A stretch of 64,000 nucleotides of DNA from Anoplolepis gracilipes (lineage: Eukaryota; Arthropoda; Insecta; Hymenoptera; Formicidae). The position numbers were made by a program, and so were the translations under genes. The stretch lies in NCBI RefSeq assembly GCF_047496725.1, contig NC_132976.1:6556001-6620000 (forward strand). Direction: 5' to 3'. The notes below the pieces were generated by a model, which was not told the origin of the DNA, did no database searches, and was given only the letters and a program-made list of their open reading frames with translations. Within the stretch, counting starts at the first letter, position 1, and each line of letters starts with the position of its first letter. Below, piece by piece: positions 27,301 to 40,200 of this stretch.

Positions 27301-30300
27301 CGATATGTCTACAGTACCTATTATAATTTAATGTCGGCAAGATAAGGGATAAAGCGTATTCATAATAAGCCTTATTCTTGGTTATACACAGTCACATTAT
27401 ACATACGATGCGTTGTAATATGAATCTAATTGATTGATATTGTGATGCTAAAAATAATAAAGATGTATGTATAAAAATAATAAAGATAAATAGAAAAATA
27501 ATAAGATAATACTTAATAATATAAAAATGTATAATACAAAAATAAAGATGTAAAAATAATATGAAGTATGAAAAGATAAGAAAGATAATATAAAAATATT
27601 AAACATAATAATATAAAAATGCGATTTTTTCCACTATATTTTATTTTAAGAAATTTTCTGGAGATTTTCCACGCGCGATAACGTGACATAAAACGGTATC
27701 TTCGCCAGTCTTTGCAATTTTATGCTTGTTTTTTGTCACTTCATCCAATTCGCGTAACATGAAATAAAACTGTTATTTCGCGAATGGGTTTTCGTTTGCT
27801 GCTTCTACCGTGAAAATGTAGTTCAAAAAATACAGCGCACGCGATTGTATGATAGACGATTTTTAAACTAATAAATCCAGGTTTCGGGATTATACTATAA
27901 ATATTCAAATAGTAGATACGTTTGTTTTAAAAATATTTTCGGCATGATTTTCGTTATATGTCTTGACAATTGCACCGTATTATATAATATATCAACTTAA
28001 ACATTTATCATAGCCGATAAATACTGCTGTTTTGATTATTGACAATTTAGAAAAAATTTCTTGACAGTTGACAGATACATTCTTAAAATCGTACAACCTG
28101 TTGCAAGTAAATGTAGAATCCGATATCGTTAATACATGTCATTTTATAATAGAATCGATAAGTTTGCATATTTTTGCAGAGCAGTTTGGTCGTTTCGGGC
28201 CAGTAGTTATTCGATTTTGGCGTGTTTGTGGAATAAGAAAGAGTCAGCAGAAAGATAAATTTACTTTCGTCACCGTTTGATGTGCATTTTTCATAAAAGA
28301 AATTTTACGAAGATATGATTGTGCAGCAAAACATACCCATATAAATATTTATTTAATTAATTTTTTGATGCGTTTTATGTAATCTCTATTTTATATATTC
28401 GCAGATTAAAAATTTAATGAATTAAATATTTATATGACAAATGTAATATATTTATCTTTTGATATATATGCGAAAAATTTGTGAACGAATGTGATATCAT
28501 AAATTACAGAGAATGGATGAAAATAAAAAATATTTGTATGAAATAAACTGAATATATATTTATCTAGTGAAAATAGATGCTACGTAAATTACGTAAGAGA
28601 TGATGTTATTTGTAAAATGCAGAAAACATGAGAGAATTGTTTTAGATATATGTTGAAAGCAGATAAATGTTTTGCGAGACAGCAGCATTAACGATAATTT
28701 CCATGTGAAACAGCAACATCTTTGGTTTCGCGAGGAGCCAACGCCGTAATGCCTGTCTTGGCGCGTGTTACATTCTCTTACATTCTACGTTGTTATCGTC
28801 GCTTCAAAGAGCGAGCACATTTGCCGTATTTCGACTAGTAAAGTGTATAGAGAGAAAGTGGTAGTTGAGAAAGTGCTGTATAAAATATATAGGGTGTCCC
28901 ATTCTTGACATTTTCTTTTACACAAATTGTTGCATAAATTTAAAAGAAATAGATTTTTATTGAATTAAAGTATCGAGTTACTATAGTAGTTACTATTTAT
29001 TATATATAAACAATTAAAAATTTAGCAGTTTTTACGAATTTAGAAAAATTTTAAAATTGTAAGTATATTCTTGTTGTTTACTCAAAGTTAAAATATTTTC
29101 TATAGAAGTCTACTTTGATAATTATTTCAAGATATTTATTCTTAAATACTGTGAGAAGATCTTTTTAATTTTTTACGTTTTTTAATCATATTTTTGACAA
29201 CATACGTAAAAAGTATTTACAAAGTAATTACAATGAAATTAAAATTATAGTATAACCACAATATTGTATACATATTGTAGTAAAATTCAGGAAACTACTT
29301 TGTAATAATATTTTTTGACATAAACACATTTATTATAGTTATATAATTATTATTATAAATAAATTCAATGCAGGAAAAAGAACTTTTTTCTGCATTTTAT
29401 TCAGAAAAGAACCAAGATAAATATACGTACGAAAAATTAAAAGAAAACTCAATTCGTGAAATTTTTAGATTAAAATTAAGAGCGAATGTTCTAGAACACT
29501 CTGTACATGTATAAAAACTACATCCTGTGTGGCGAATACCGAGCGTTTTCGTATAGGAAGATGTACTGCACACTGTACACATGCGATACCGAGCGGGTGC
29601 TTTACTTCGAGGTATATTCCAAGTTTCAGACTCCTAGCCTTCGCTTCTACGGTCTACGCAACTGCGAGTATTCTTGGTTTGTCCTTTCTCATTGCGTTTC
29701 TCTTTACAGTAATGTCTCCCAGAAAATTTTGCGACCGACTTTTTCTTGGTGAGATCGGGGACAAAACTTTACCGCTTGCACGCGCATTGTGTCGCGTAGT
29801 TGTTGTCGTCGTCGTCGGGGCGGTGCCGCAGAACTCGAAGCAATTACTCCGAATCTATGGCGACTTGGGAGAGTTGTAGTAAATATCGCCTATTATACGT
29901 ATTTACTATAATGTAGTGCGAGGCGGACGTCAGATTACTTGGGACTTAACTATTTAATTGCGTAATTGCTTAATTATATTAATTAGTTCGAGGATCGCGC
30001 GCAGAGATATCTGTCTGGCAACTTATCTTTGCGGTACATCGGTTTTCTTATTCTCGTTATTTAAAGTAATCATAATCTTGATTTTTTTCACAGTGTAAAC
30101 AAAAAAAAATCATATTTTAACTTTTTAATAAAAATAAATTAATCTAGAGAAAAGTTAGATATCGTGTTAGATTTTGTCGCGATAAGAGCGAGAACCTGAA
30201 AATAAATAATATTTGAATTTCTTGTCTTACATATTATTTAATGCAGTATATGTTGCAATCATGTTTTCCTTGAAATTTGTATATCATGAGATAGCGTTAT

Positions 30301-33300
30301 GATATTTAGCTAATTAAAGACTGCTTGTGATAGCATGTTCAGAAACTTGACAATTCAGTAAACTCTTTAACATTTGTAACATTCCGGAAATTAACTTTCT
30401 TTGCAATAGTTAGTTATTAGAGATATCTTGACATAGGCAAAAGAGAAAAAAATCTTGTGAATATAGTTAATGATAAAATATGGTGTTATTTGTTCTACAT
30501 TAAAAATTCATAATCTGCTGGAGGTCGGCAAAATAAATAGGTTTTTTTTATCTCTTGAGAGAAGGAAAATATATACATATATAAAAAAAATTCCTGAAAT
30601 AAGAATATTTTCTTCATTTTGAAAATAAAGTCTCTTTATATTACGTTTTATTACATATATGGCGACCGTCATTTGAAATGGAATTCTATCTTCTAACACG
30701 AAGGGGAAAGAAGAGACCCCGGAAAGCGTAATGGAAAACCGTTGATGGAGACATTATGCCACCTTTATTACATGCATTAAAGAGGAGAAAACAAGATTGA
30801 CAAAATTGTTTTCTCCTTCATGAATTTCAAATACAATTGATATCAGCGAAAGAGAGAGAAAGAGAAAGAAAGAATTATTATTTGTTTCTTTATTTTACTT
30901 GTTTTTATGAGCTAATAATAGTTTTAAATTTTAAATTCTGTTAGCTGGTCTGTAAAAATGTAATTATTGTTTATTTAATAGATAAATAATGGGTAAAAAT
31001 TTTAACAGAAATTAAAATTAAAACTTAAAATTTCTATTTAAAATGAGATATTTTATGCAATTATGATTGTAAGAAAGAATGCAGAATTTTTAGAAAATAG
31101 TTTAATGATAGTTAAAGAAGAGACTCGCGCTGTAGGACTTTTTTAGTCCGATTCTAAACTAGATATATATTAGATGATACGTCATTTTACTTTTTAAATT
31201 ATATAGAAAGTCAAATAGCTAATGAATATGGATAAGAATATTAGGAAAATAATTAGCAAACTGATGTACATAATGTGAAGTATAATATAATATTGCGACT
31301 CATGTTTTTTTCTATTTTATTTTCTTATTTATGTCCGCGAGTTTAAATTTCAAGCGGTTTGTGCATCTTGTAATTAATATTTTACTGTGTAATGAGATCA
31401 AAATATATGCAAAAATTAAATATATTTGCATTGAATTTCTTTCAAAATAATCTCTATAAGATATATTTATTTATTCCATTTTTATTACGTTTAGAAAAAT
31501 ATTCTTTAAATTCTTTTTTAGTATAATATCGATGAAAAAATAATAAATTTAAATATATTAAGTAGAATTTATAAGAATAAATAATACAAAATATTTTTTT
31601 TATAAAATTTTTAATTCTTCATCAGTTCTCTACAATTTCAAATGTAACTCAAGTTCTTTGAGTCAGAGATTGATAATTGATATTTTGCTTTATTTAAACA
31701 TGGTAAAAGGCTTTATTCACATATTTCATGTTTTTCTTCATGTCTTCCCATTAGGAAAATGACTTTTATTCAGCGATTGATGTATTCTCAACACGTAGTA
31801 GACACATCCGTGGCAATTTTACGGCCGCGTCGTGCGACCATTTTCATTTTCGGCTCCGAGATTTCCGCATACTCGTTTTGTCGATGCATAAACCATAAAT
31901 CAGCACTGCATCTGACGTTTGCATATTCTCGCGCATATTCCTCGTGGAAAATAGCTCGCAATCATACGCATCTGTTTTTCGTTATTTTTAGTTGATTCGA
32001 TAGGCTTTCAATGTCACATCGCGTTCCGATATTTATTTCAATGCGGGATCTCGATTTATATGGCCGAGAAAACATCGAACGAAATTTTACATTTGTGCAT
32101 TGCAATAAGTTTGGCATCTTTCTGAAGCGAATAAAGGGAAACGCGAAAACGCAAAAAAAGGAGCCGGTAAGCTCATTGTGAAATCGCTGAAAAATGCATC
32201 TCAAGAAAGCAAGGATTTTCAGCGTCAGTAGAAGTGCCAAGAATTGTCGTTCGTTTCTTAAAACTTTTAGGTCGTGTTTGCATTGCGTGAGTCTCCATCA
32301 AATTTTTCCTTTTTTGTACGATACTCAAATGCAGTTAAAGCTCTTAAAATTCACTACATTATTATTGCGAATTATGTTATATATTTTTTTAGAATACATA
32401 TTTTCTCACTCTTAACGCAATAGAACGCTGCAATATGCTTTTACACGTGCGTATTGATTCGCGTATGATTTCTCTCACATCGTAAACTCAATTCGCAAGT
32501 TATCGAGGTGGTTTTATAATGCATCAATATATTCTACTTGCCATTTTCTTACTCGCTTTTGATTTTTCATTCTTTATAGGATTTTATAGAATCTTTTCTA
32601 GTATTTCGGAATTGACACTTATTTTTATTGTGTAAATCCATTCTTGTATATTAGCTAGTAAGTACTCGGTTTTTTTTTTTTTTTTTAATAGCATCCGCGG
32701 AGATTTTTACGAAATTTTTAATCTTTTATTACGTAAAGGAAAATATATAAATTTTTGTAAATTACGGATTGTTTAGATTTTGATTCGTTTTATCTTCGAT
32801 CAGCCTTTATTTTATCCTTCGCGATAGCCATTTATTTCCACAAATCCTTCGGTCAGTACTGTTGCGCTTTTCTTTGTGGTTTCTATCTCAGGCAAGAAGA
32901 ATATCGCAAGATTTTCTCGTCTGCCATAACTTGCAGCGCCTAACAAGATGCTTCTTAGGCTCTTTTTATAAAAGTGATATAAAAGCCACAAAAAATTGAT
33001 GAAGTCCATTAACCATGAATTTATAAATTTCTGTGCACTTAAATGAGTACCTAGTGCAACAATCTGGTGAAATTTATGAAATTTTTTTATACGTTGTCTT
33101 TTATATATATTTTTTTATATTTTTACTTTATTTATGTTAACAATTTATATATATATATATATTTAAATATACATGAAAATATAATGAAATTTTCTTAAAT
33201 CGAAGGTTAAAGTTAAATATTTTATAATTTTATTGTTATTTTTACGTAACGTATAATATTTATTTTATTTACGTAAAGGTAAATTTAAATTAATTTGCAT

Positions 33301-36300
33301 TCCTTAATATAATATATCCTGTTAGATTTATATGTAAATGCAGTGTATATTTATGTAAATCATATATCTGGATAGAATGCATTCTACACATATTTTTAAC
33401 AAAATTTTTCTTATTAATTCGCACTATTTGCGAACTTGTTTCGTCTGTTGCGTTAGAAGGCAATTTCTTCAACGATGGTTCACAAGCCATCTGATAAAGG
33501 TATGAACTAGGTCTCTTGCTTCGAGACAGGAGAAAAGGCGCCATTGCGGAGTTTTCAGAATGGAAGACGGTATTTTTTTTGTGGTCACAACACATCCGAT
33601 GTACGTATAAGATTGCCTATTTTAGTATTCGAGTCACGCGGATATACAGGTATCATGCGCCATGTATTATTCACAACGTATTTATGTCACCAGCCAAATA
33701 TGAGGTTAAATCTATGGATGTAGCGGTGAAGAAGCATGGCGAAATATAAATTCAACTCAGAATTTTCTTATTAAGCTTCGACTCCTCTATTTTTCATCTT
33801 TATGTCTTAATCCACGAGAAATTCATTTCCGAAGACAAATGTTGTCTTAAAGTTTTATTATTGACGTATAATATTTTCAACAATAGATTCTCGATGCGTA
33901 GAGTTTATTTAGAAATATTATTTTATCTCGCGTGTTCTGTTATATAATATTGATACTAGATTTTATTTATTTGTATTTATACGATCAATTGTACACACAC
34001 ACACGCACACAATTGTACTTTCATCATGATATATTTAGGTAATTTTTTCAATTCTTTTTTAATCTTTTTTTTTACAAAATGCATTAACTAAGTTAATTTT
34101 TTTTCGATTATAACATCAAATACGCGATATTTATTTGATATCCATTCGGAGAGAACAACGAACTCATAGATTTTGATAAATTGACTTTTGAAAAGATAGC
34201 ATACAATTTTCGATGATACCTCTAGAGAATTTATTAATAAAGGTGTAAACAATGGGACTAGCAGAACAAATCGTGACATTTGCACATCCGTCAAGTGCAA
34301 ATGCAGATGAAAATCAGAGAAAATTCGATTATTCACATCATCGTGACATGAGTCGTGCACAGAGTTCTCGACGAGAGAGCATTTACACAAATATAGAGCG
34401 GAATGTAAAGCGCTCATTCTGCATTCGCGATAAAATTACAATAATTACACATTAACAACCTTCTCTTCGCATGCATAAGTCGCAGTTAATTCTACTTTGA
34501 TAATTCTTCAAATAATATCCGATATATAAAAATCATTTTGTATAAAATCTGAATTTAATTTACATTATAATATGTGTAATGGAACATTTTTTATTTCAAT
34601 TTACGTGTATTATTTAATAATTTCCCGCATAAATTGAAGCGAAAAATTAATCAGCGTTTACTTTTCTTATTTTTATATTTTGTTTAATATGATTATTGTT
34701 TATTTTCTTATTGTATTGTTTCTATTTTTGCTAACAAAATGTTTATTTATTTAAATATTCTTAAATATGTTTTTCTCTTAATAGTTTTTATATATATTAT
34801 AATCCATCATCTTCTTTATTACTTCTTTTTTCCTTATTTATTTTAGCAATTTTACATTTGATTACAGAGTCGATTCCTGAAATACATCGGAAAATCCAAT
34901 AACGTTAACGATTTTCTTCTAGACAAATGAGCCTCTGGTATGCGTAACGGCGTTTCTGTCGGATGCACTATCGAAAACTCGGTCTTATCAAATTCCTTTC
35001 TGGTCAATGAAATAGCCCGCACGTATAAAAAGTCGTATAACACTTTAATATGAGATTGAATGAAATGAATTGAATTGAAATTTAGACCAGATATTGGTAC
35101 GTTTTCACCGGAAACTTTTCTCTGCCTGTAAATCCGGTGCACGAGAATCAATAGTATAGTACGAACATAATCCGCGAAAGTGACATGAAAACCTGTTGCA
35201 GGCAAGGTGATCGTACATCAAAAACTGTAGTGTTCCAGATACGCAGCACACAAGCTTGTAGCTATGATTTTTTAATTATTTGAAACCAATTTGTGGCAAA
35301 AATTTGATAAAATATTATTATTTGTAATTGAATATTTCAATGTTGTACATATATAAAAATCTTGATGATTAACTCTGATATTAAATCTTTATTAAACTAA
35401 CATTTAATTTGGATTGCATTTGGAAAATAAATATTTATTTGCGCTTTAGTATATATTTTTACTATAACATTGTTTACCGTTCTGATATTGCTTTCGTCAT
35501 TTAAAAAAATATTTTTTTCTTTTAGAAAAAAATTTTTCTATTTTTTTAAGTTTGGACAACATTTGTGTAAAAATAATGTAATTATTGAAAATATAGTGAA
35601 ACGAGAAAGTTATGCATGTATATCTTTATGTATATCTTTATCGATTTATACTTTTTATATACTTATTTTATCTATGACATTAATCTTGATTATCGAAGTT
35701 TGAATTGGTATCCAATCTTCGCAGGCAGCAGAACGTCTGTTTCGTCAATTTACAAAACTACCAAAATCATGCTCGAATCTGTCGTCGAAGGTAGGGCAGA
35801 TTAGATATAGATATGGGGTTTAACTTTTGGCTATATACCGTTCTGCATCGTGAAGAGAACGATCTCGTCCGTTGAATTTTTATGGTTGTTCGCCATAGCA
35901 GCTGTAACGCCCTACGAGGCACGATAGTATTATTACGCCAGGAGCCCTTAAAATATTGCCTGGTCGTATATTTCATGAAAGTGGGCGATTTTGCTTCTCC
36001 GAGCCGTGGTGCGACGCCATTCTAGACGCGATCGAATTTTACATTCATTCCGCTCTCTTATATCTCGATGACGCGGTTAAAAAAGAATAAGCGAACGTTT
36101 CGTGTACACTACATAAAATATTACTTTAAATATTAATACTGCATAGCAGTTACATAATCTTCCATCATTTTCTTGAAATACATCAAACTCAAATGTCATA
36201 GAAATTTTATTTTGTTTGTTAACTGAATTTTACGATTAAAAAGGATATTTAATCCATTATATATCAAGTTATTGAAAGAAAACGGAAGGTGTAAAGTTTA

Positions 36301-36986
36301 AGAATCGTGAAACTGACAATTTTATCCGTTTTAAGAATGTTACTATAATAAAAACATAATTAAATAAATATGTACAAAAAATATTGTATTTAGATAGATA
36401 ATATAAAGAAAACCTTTTGCATTATTTTTTATTGCACAAGACGAAACTTACACATATTTTTTTATGCAAATTATGTTTTTAATCGTCAACTACCTATTTG
36501 TGCATTAAAGGAAAGAAGAGTGTATACGACAATATTTCAGAATCGGTTCAGGATATTGACAAATACTCTAATAATGTATTTAATCAACGTATACGTTTGA
36601 GAGGTGTTGGCTTTATTTGTACATGTATCGCAGTGACTTGTATACGGATTTTGAGCTTCAATTTTGCTCCGAAATCAAATATCGAACTGAAATCACATTA
36701 CTGGACGAGCGGGTCCACAGCCCGCAGAGCCCATATCTAGGTGTTCCGTCTTTCTCTTTTACATCGTCTCTCTTCTCTGTCTATTTATCTACCTGTCCAT
36801 TTATCCGTATCTCTCCTCTACTCTTCGCGACCACTATCGTCCATCCGAACGGGCGTGGGTTACTCACACATCGTTGCGATGCCTCCATCACGGCGGACGC
36901 CTTTTGTACGAGGACCCAACCTCACTCACACTATTCAACTTTGGGTTTCTCTCGGCTAATAAACGACCTTGGGGATTTGGTCCGTC

Positions 36987-37074
36987 TTGGTACCTTCGCG
37001 CCCAAGTGAAGTATGTACCTTTTGTTCCACCGCGCTTGGGCATTACCAAAAAGGGATGCCAATGTCATCCCTTT
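36987..37074. repeat. Two adjacent short inverted repeats (hairpin-forming)
   Basis: TTGGTA (36987-36992) and GCCCAAG (37000-37006) pair in order with CTTGGGC (37035-37041) and TACCAA (37044-37049), giving a two-part stem. Immediately after, AAAGGGATG (37050-37058) pairs perfectly with CATCCCTTT (37066-37074) across a 7-base loop. The surrounding 500 bases are less AT-rich than the intron average. It could be a structured RNA, a relic of a mobile element, or chance. Confidence 0.5.
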
Positions 37075-39675
37075 CTTCAGTCTTTTACGAATGTTCGTAA
37101 AGAGTGATGGAATGTCGCGATATTTGCTGATGTGTGTGTTAAATTACCGATTGTTTCCTCGATATCAAGGTCGCAAAGTTTTCGGTTTCTCGACTTCAAT
37201 AAGAATAACACTATTCCATCTATGTCCATTCGAACGATATTCGCTTTCGCTCGCGTGAGTTTCCTTTGCATCAACCTTCTACAACGCATCCATTTTTTCC
37301 GATAATTTGCTCTACGATATTCAGGCGTGATTGATCGGCCGCATAATTGGAAACCGCCCTTCATAAGAAGCTTCGTCGTCGCGCACGGCTGGCGCGCATG
37401 ATCCATCAATTTGCACTAAAATCTAAAGTCTTCGTGATCTAGTATGTTTTTTATGAAATTTTCAGAAATATTGAAACACGTGTAATATACATTAATAATT
37501 AATATAGAGTAGAGTATAGAGATAATCATGTTTTTGTTGATTTTAGCAATAAAAACATAATGATATGGAAAAACGAAATACTAAAATAAATACTACAATA
37601 CATGAAATATTAATTACTCATTACTTGTAGTGTTTGAAATATTTATGAGCTCGCGAATAATGCCGTGACGACTGCATGCGCATTCGGTACTTTCCATTAT
37701 TGAAACACTATTGGATACAATCGGATTTAATGTCGCTGACTAAAATTAACATACAAATGCGTTTAAGTGCAATGAAACGTGTCGAAATCGAATCCGTTAT
37801 TCTTTCTCTCGATAATTACTGAATCAATAGATTCGCAAAATTGTTATCACAGTGACGCACATGTGTACTTAGATTCTCACAATTCCAATTAATGATGGCG
37901 CGTATGGCGATTAAGCAGCGCAAATTGCATACACCACTCGTTTCGCTTAATTTGACGAATCGTTCATTATATTCGTCGTTATTACAGAAGTGCACGTGCA
38001 TTTTGACAATGGGCCGATTTGAATTACTGTTCAAGCGCATTTTACAGTTATAGCAAGAAACGAATCCGAGCGCGCGACGTTGCCTTTTTGATTAATTTGA
38101 CGAATCGCATATCTGACGACCGAAGTCGTTATCGCGGTGGGATTGTACTTCAATTCCGATGCGGTTCGGCAGGAAAAAAAAATTCGATCGCCACTATCTA
38201 GTGGATGTTTGTTGTGCTTCGTAGAAATTTCGAGGATGCACGTCTATCCGCTATCGAATAAATAAACGAAGTTATCTATTCGTAATTTGTCGCGACTGCT
38301 ATTCTATAGCGCCCTGTCGGATTAAAACGTTTTTCTATCCTCGTCTAATTCTATCGCCGAATAAAATCTATTAGATCGAATTGCTATTCGACAAAGTGGC
38401 CGTGGCGTGCGCGGAACGTCGCTATAGCTTTCGTCTAGTTCGGTGTTTCGAATTTTGGTGAATTTTGTCGGCATGCACCTTTCACATGTGTGCACATGTA
38501 TATTTTGCATTCTCCCCTTCGCTGTACGAAGCGTTACAAATTTTGATCATATAAATTTCTCTTGACTCACGTTCGCTGATACACAAATTTAGATTCATCA
38601 ATTGTAATGTATACATAATTACATAATGATTCGGTGAGTAGACAGACGAAAAATTAATGTCTCGTTTACTATCTCACTGAAATCATCATTCTGCGATAAA
38701 TAACGTGTTTATATTGCAATACCAAAGAGTTATGAGTATTTAAACTTGTCAAATAACGATAAATTTTCAAATTTGTTTGGAGAAAGCGGTTTCTCGTATT
38801 CAATAATATCATGAGAATATATGTATTTAAATATTATTTTCTAGAGTTAAACAAAAATGATTTTATATACTTGTAGAAATTTGCTATAAAAATATGTGTA
38901 ACTAAAATTGAACCATGTAAAATACAATGGGCATTTGTTAATACATTTATTAACTTAGTTTTATTAGAAGCATGATTTTATATTACGTTATATCTTCAGC
39001 ATCTGTCATTATATGTCGTCATTACATGCGAATTGATATTTTATAAAATTCTTTAACCTCTATAAAGCGAGAAATTAGTGTCCGCAAAACGTTCATTAAC
39101 ATAGAAATATCGTTAGTGTCGTCGTTGGTGCAACAGTGCTGACGAATAATTATGCACACCCAACGCGCCTGTGTATCGTGTGACGGTTGAAATAACCCGC
39201 GCAACTACCCTCATATGCATCTATTTACACATATACTCGATACGAAAGATGCAAAAGAGAAAGGCAACACTTGCATAGGAGATGGCCAAGTTCGAAGGTG
39301 GATAGAGAAGAAGAAAACGAGGGGGTTGAATAGTAGTAGCGGCGGTGGTCGTCAGTATCTACCTGCTGTGCCGGTGGTCGTGGGGGGTAGACCTGGCGTT
39401 GAAGACAGGCGGAGGAAGGGAGCCTCTCCATCTACACGAGAACTGCGGATGGTGGTACTGGTGGTGGCGATGGATAGCGGTTGAAGGGTAGAGAATCGGA
39501 GGGTTCGCGGAACAGAGCGGTAGCGGTGGCAGCGACGGCAGCGACGGTAGTGGCGGCGGTAGTGACGATGATATGGTGGTGGAAGCGACGGCGTCGGAGG
39601 AGAGGGTGCGGCATCGTTGATGGTGGTAGTGTCGGCGGCGGTGGGTGGTTGGGTGGATAGAGATGGGTTGATGGT

Positions 39676-39700
39676 GGTGGCGGTGGCGGTGGCGGTGGCG
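39676..39700. repeat. GGTGGC hexanucleotide repeat
   Basis: About four units of GGTGGC/GGCGGT sit at the 3' end of the G-rich block. The G-tracts are only two long, so canonical G-quadruplexes would be weak. Confidence 0.75.
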
Positions 39701-39967
39701 TGGGTTGGTTTCAGTGTTCAGTGTTCGCGCGGCCGCTCCCTGTCACACACCAACGACTCACCCCGACGCTGCCGGCGTCGCGACGGCTCTTGCAATCGTC
39801 GGCGAAAACGTGCTCGCGGAAAATACTGTCGCGCGGTCGTTGCACGTCGCTTCGAAAAACTCGATTCGTCGGCTACGGATGTAATTCGCTCCGTCGCGTT
39901 GCCACTGGCCTCTTGCCGCGCCTGAATTTCGGCTTTTTTAATCGGGAGCTGGCAAACTGTCGCGGTC

Positions 39968-40007
39968 TCTTGCTCTCTCTCTCTCTTTTTTTTTTTTTTT
40001 TTTTTTT
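39968..40007. repeat. CT tract followed by poly-T
   Basis: About six CT units run directly into a run of about 22 T residues. It resembles a strong polypyrimidine tract, but the first AG is not closely placed, so I do not call a splice acceptor. Confidence 0.85.
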
Positions 40008-40200
40008 GCACCCGTGAATCGAGCATCGCTGTGTAACGCGAGGCGTCGTTACTGCCGTCTGCATGTGAAAAATAGTCCGTTTGTCACATCGGCCGCTTTA
40101 TCTGCGCCGAGTTTTTTTTTCGGGGGAGGGGAGCTTCGATCGTTAGCACGTGGTCTGTGATAATCCTCGTGAAAGTGAGGTTGCTTTAACGAAGTCACCG

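Larger units (their letters stand above)
22891..39299 (+). other. First 16.4 kb of a 39.6-kb dystrophin intron
   Basis: This is intronic DNA opening with GTAAGT at 22891. Contents are a GA microsatellite at 24339-24370, an A-rich low-complexity tract at about 27440-27620, a CA repeat near 33992-34012, a T-run near 32670-32687, and short TA runs near 33150. Blocks of more balanced composition at about 26420-26780, 29500-29880, 36700-37400 and 37640-38520 have open frames on both strands but no recognisable protein. They may be conserved regulatory DNA, which is inference. A possible 66-bp microexon at 35725-35790 and a hairpin pair at 36987-37074 are discussed separately. Confidence 0.7.
39300..40200 (+). 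promoter_or_regulatory. GC-rich island with GGT/GGC repeats; putative internal promoter region
   Basis: From about 39340 to 39715 the + strand is dominated by imperfect GGT, GGC and GCGAC triplet repeats, including GGTGGCGGTGGCGGTGGCGG at about 39676. It is followed to about 40200 by CpG-rich unique sequence containing a CT tract running into a T run at 39970-40007. In a gene this AT-rich, such an island suggests an unmethylated regulatory or promoter segment. It lies 2.6-3.4 kb upstream of the candidate isoform start exon at 42772, so a spliced 5' UTR exon here is plausible. Frames open on either strand encode only simple-repeat peptides and are not called as genes. Confidence 0.4.

Noticed and set aside
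28882..28910. AGGGTGTCCCATTCTTGACA, resembling a transposon-type terminal motif
   Set aside because: No matching inverted end or target duplication could be found nearby.
29507..29879. Two overlapping + strand open frames of 81 and 116 codons
   Set aside because: No recognisable motif, a poly-Val stretch from a GTC/GTT repeat, and no convincing splice sites.
36617..37009. 130-codon + strand open frame in a less AT-rich block
   Set aside because: Overlapping frames on both strands are equally open, there is no recognisable domain, and the composition explains the lack of stops.
39215..39925. Overlapping open frames on both strands in the GGT/GGC-rich block
   Set aside because: The encoded peptides are simple Val/Gly/Ala or Pro/His repeats caused by the triplet array. 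No start, stop or splice arrangement supports a gene.
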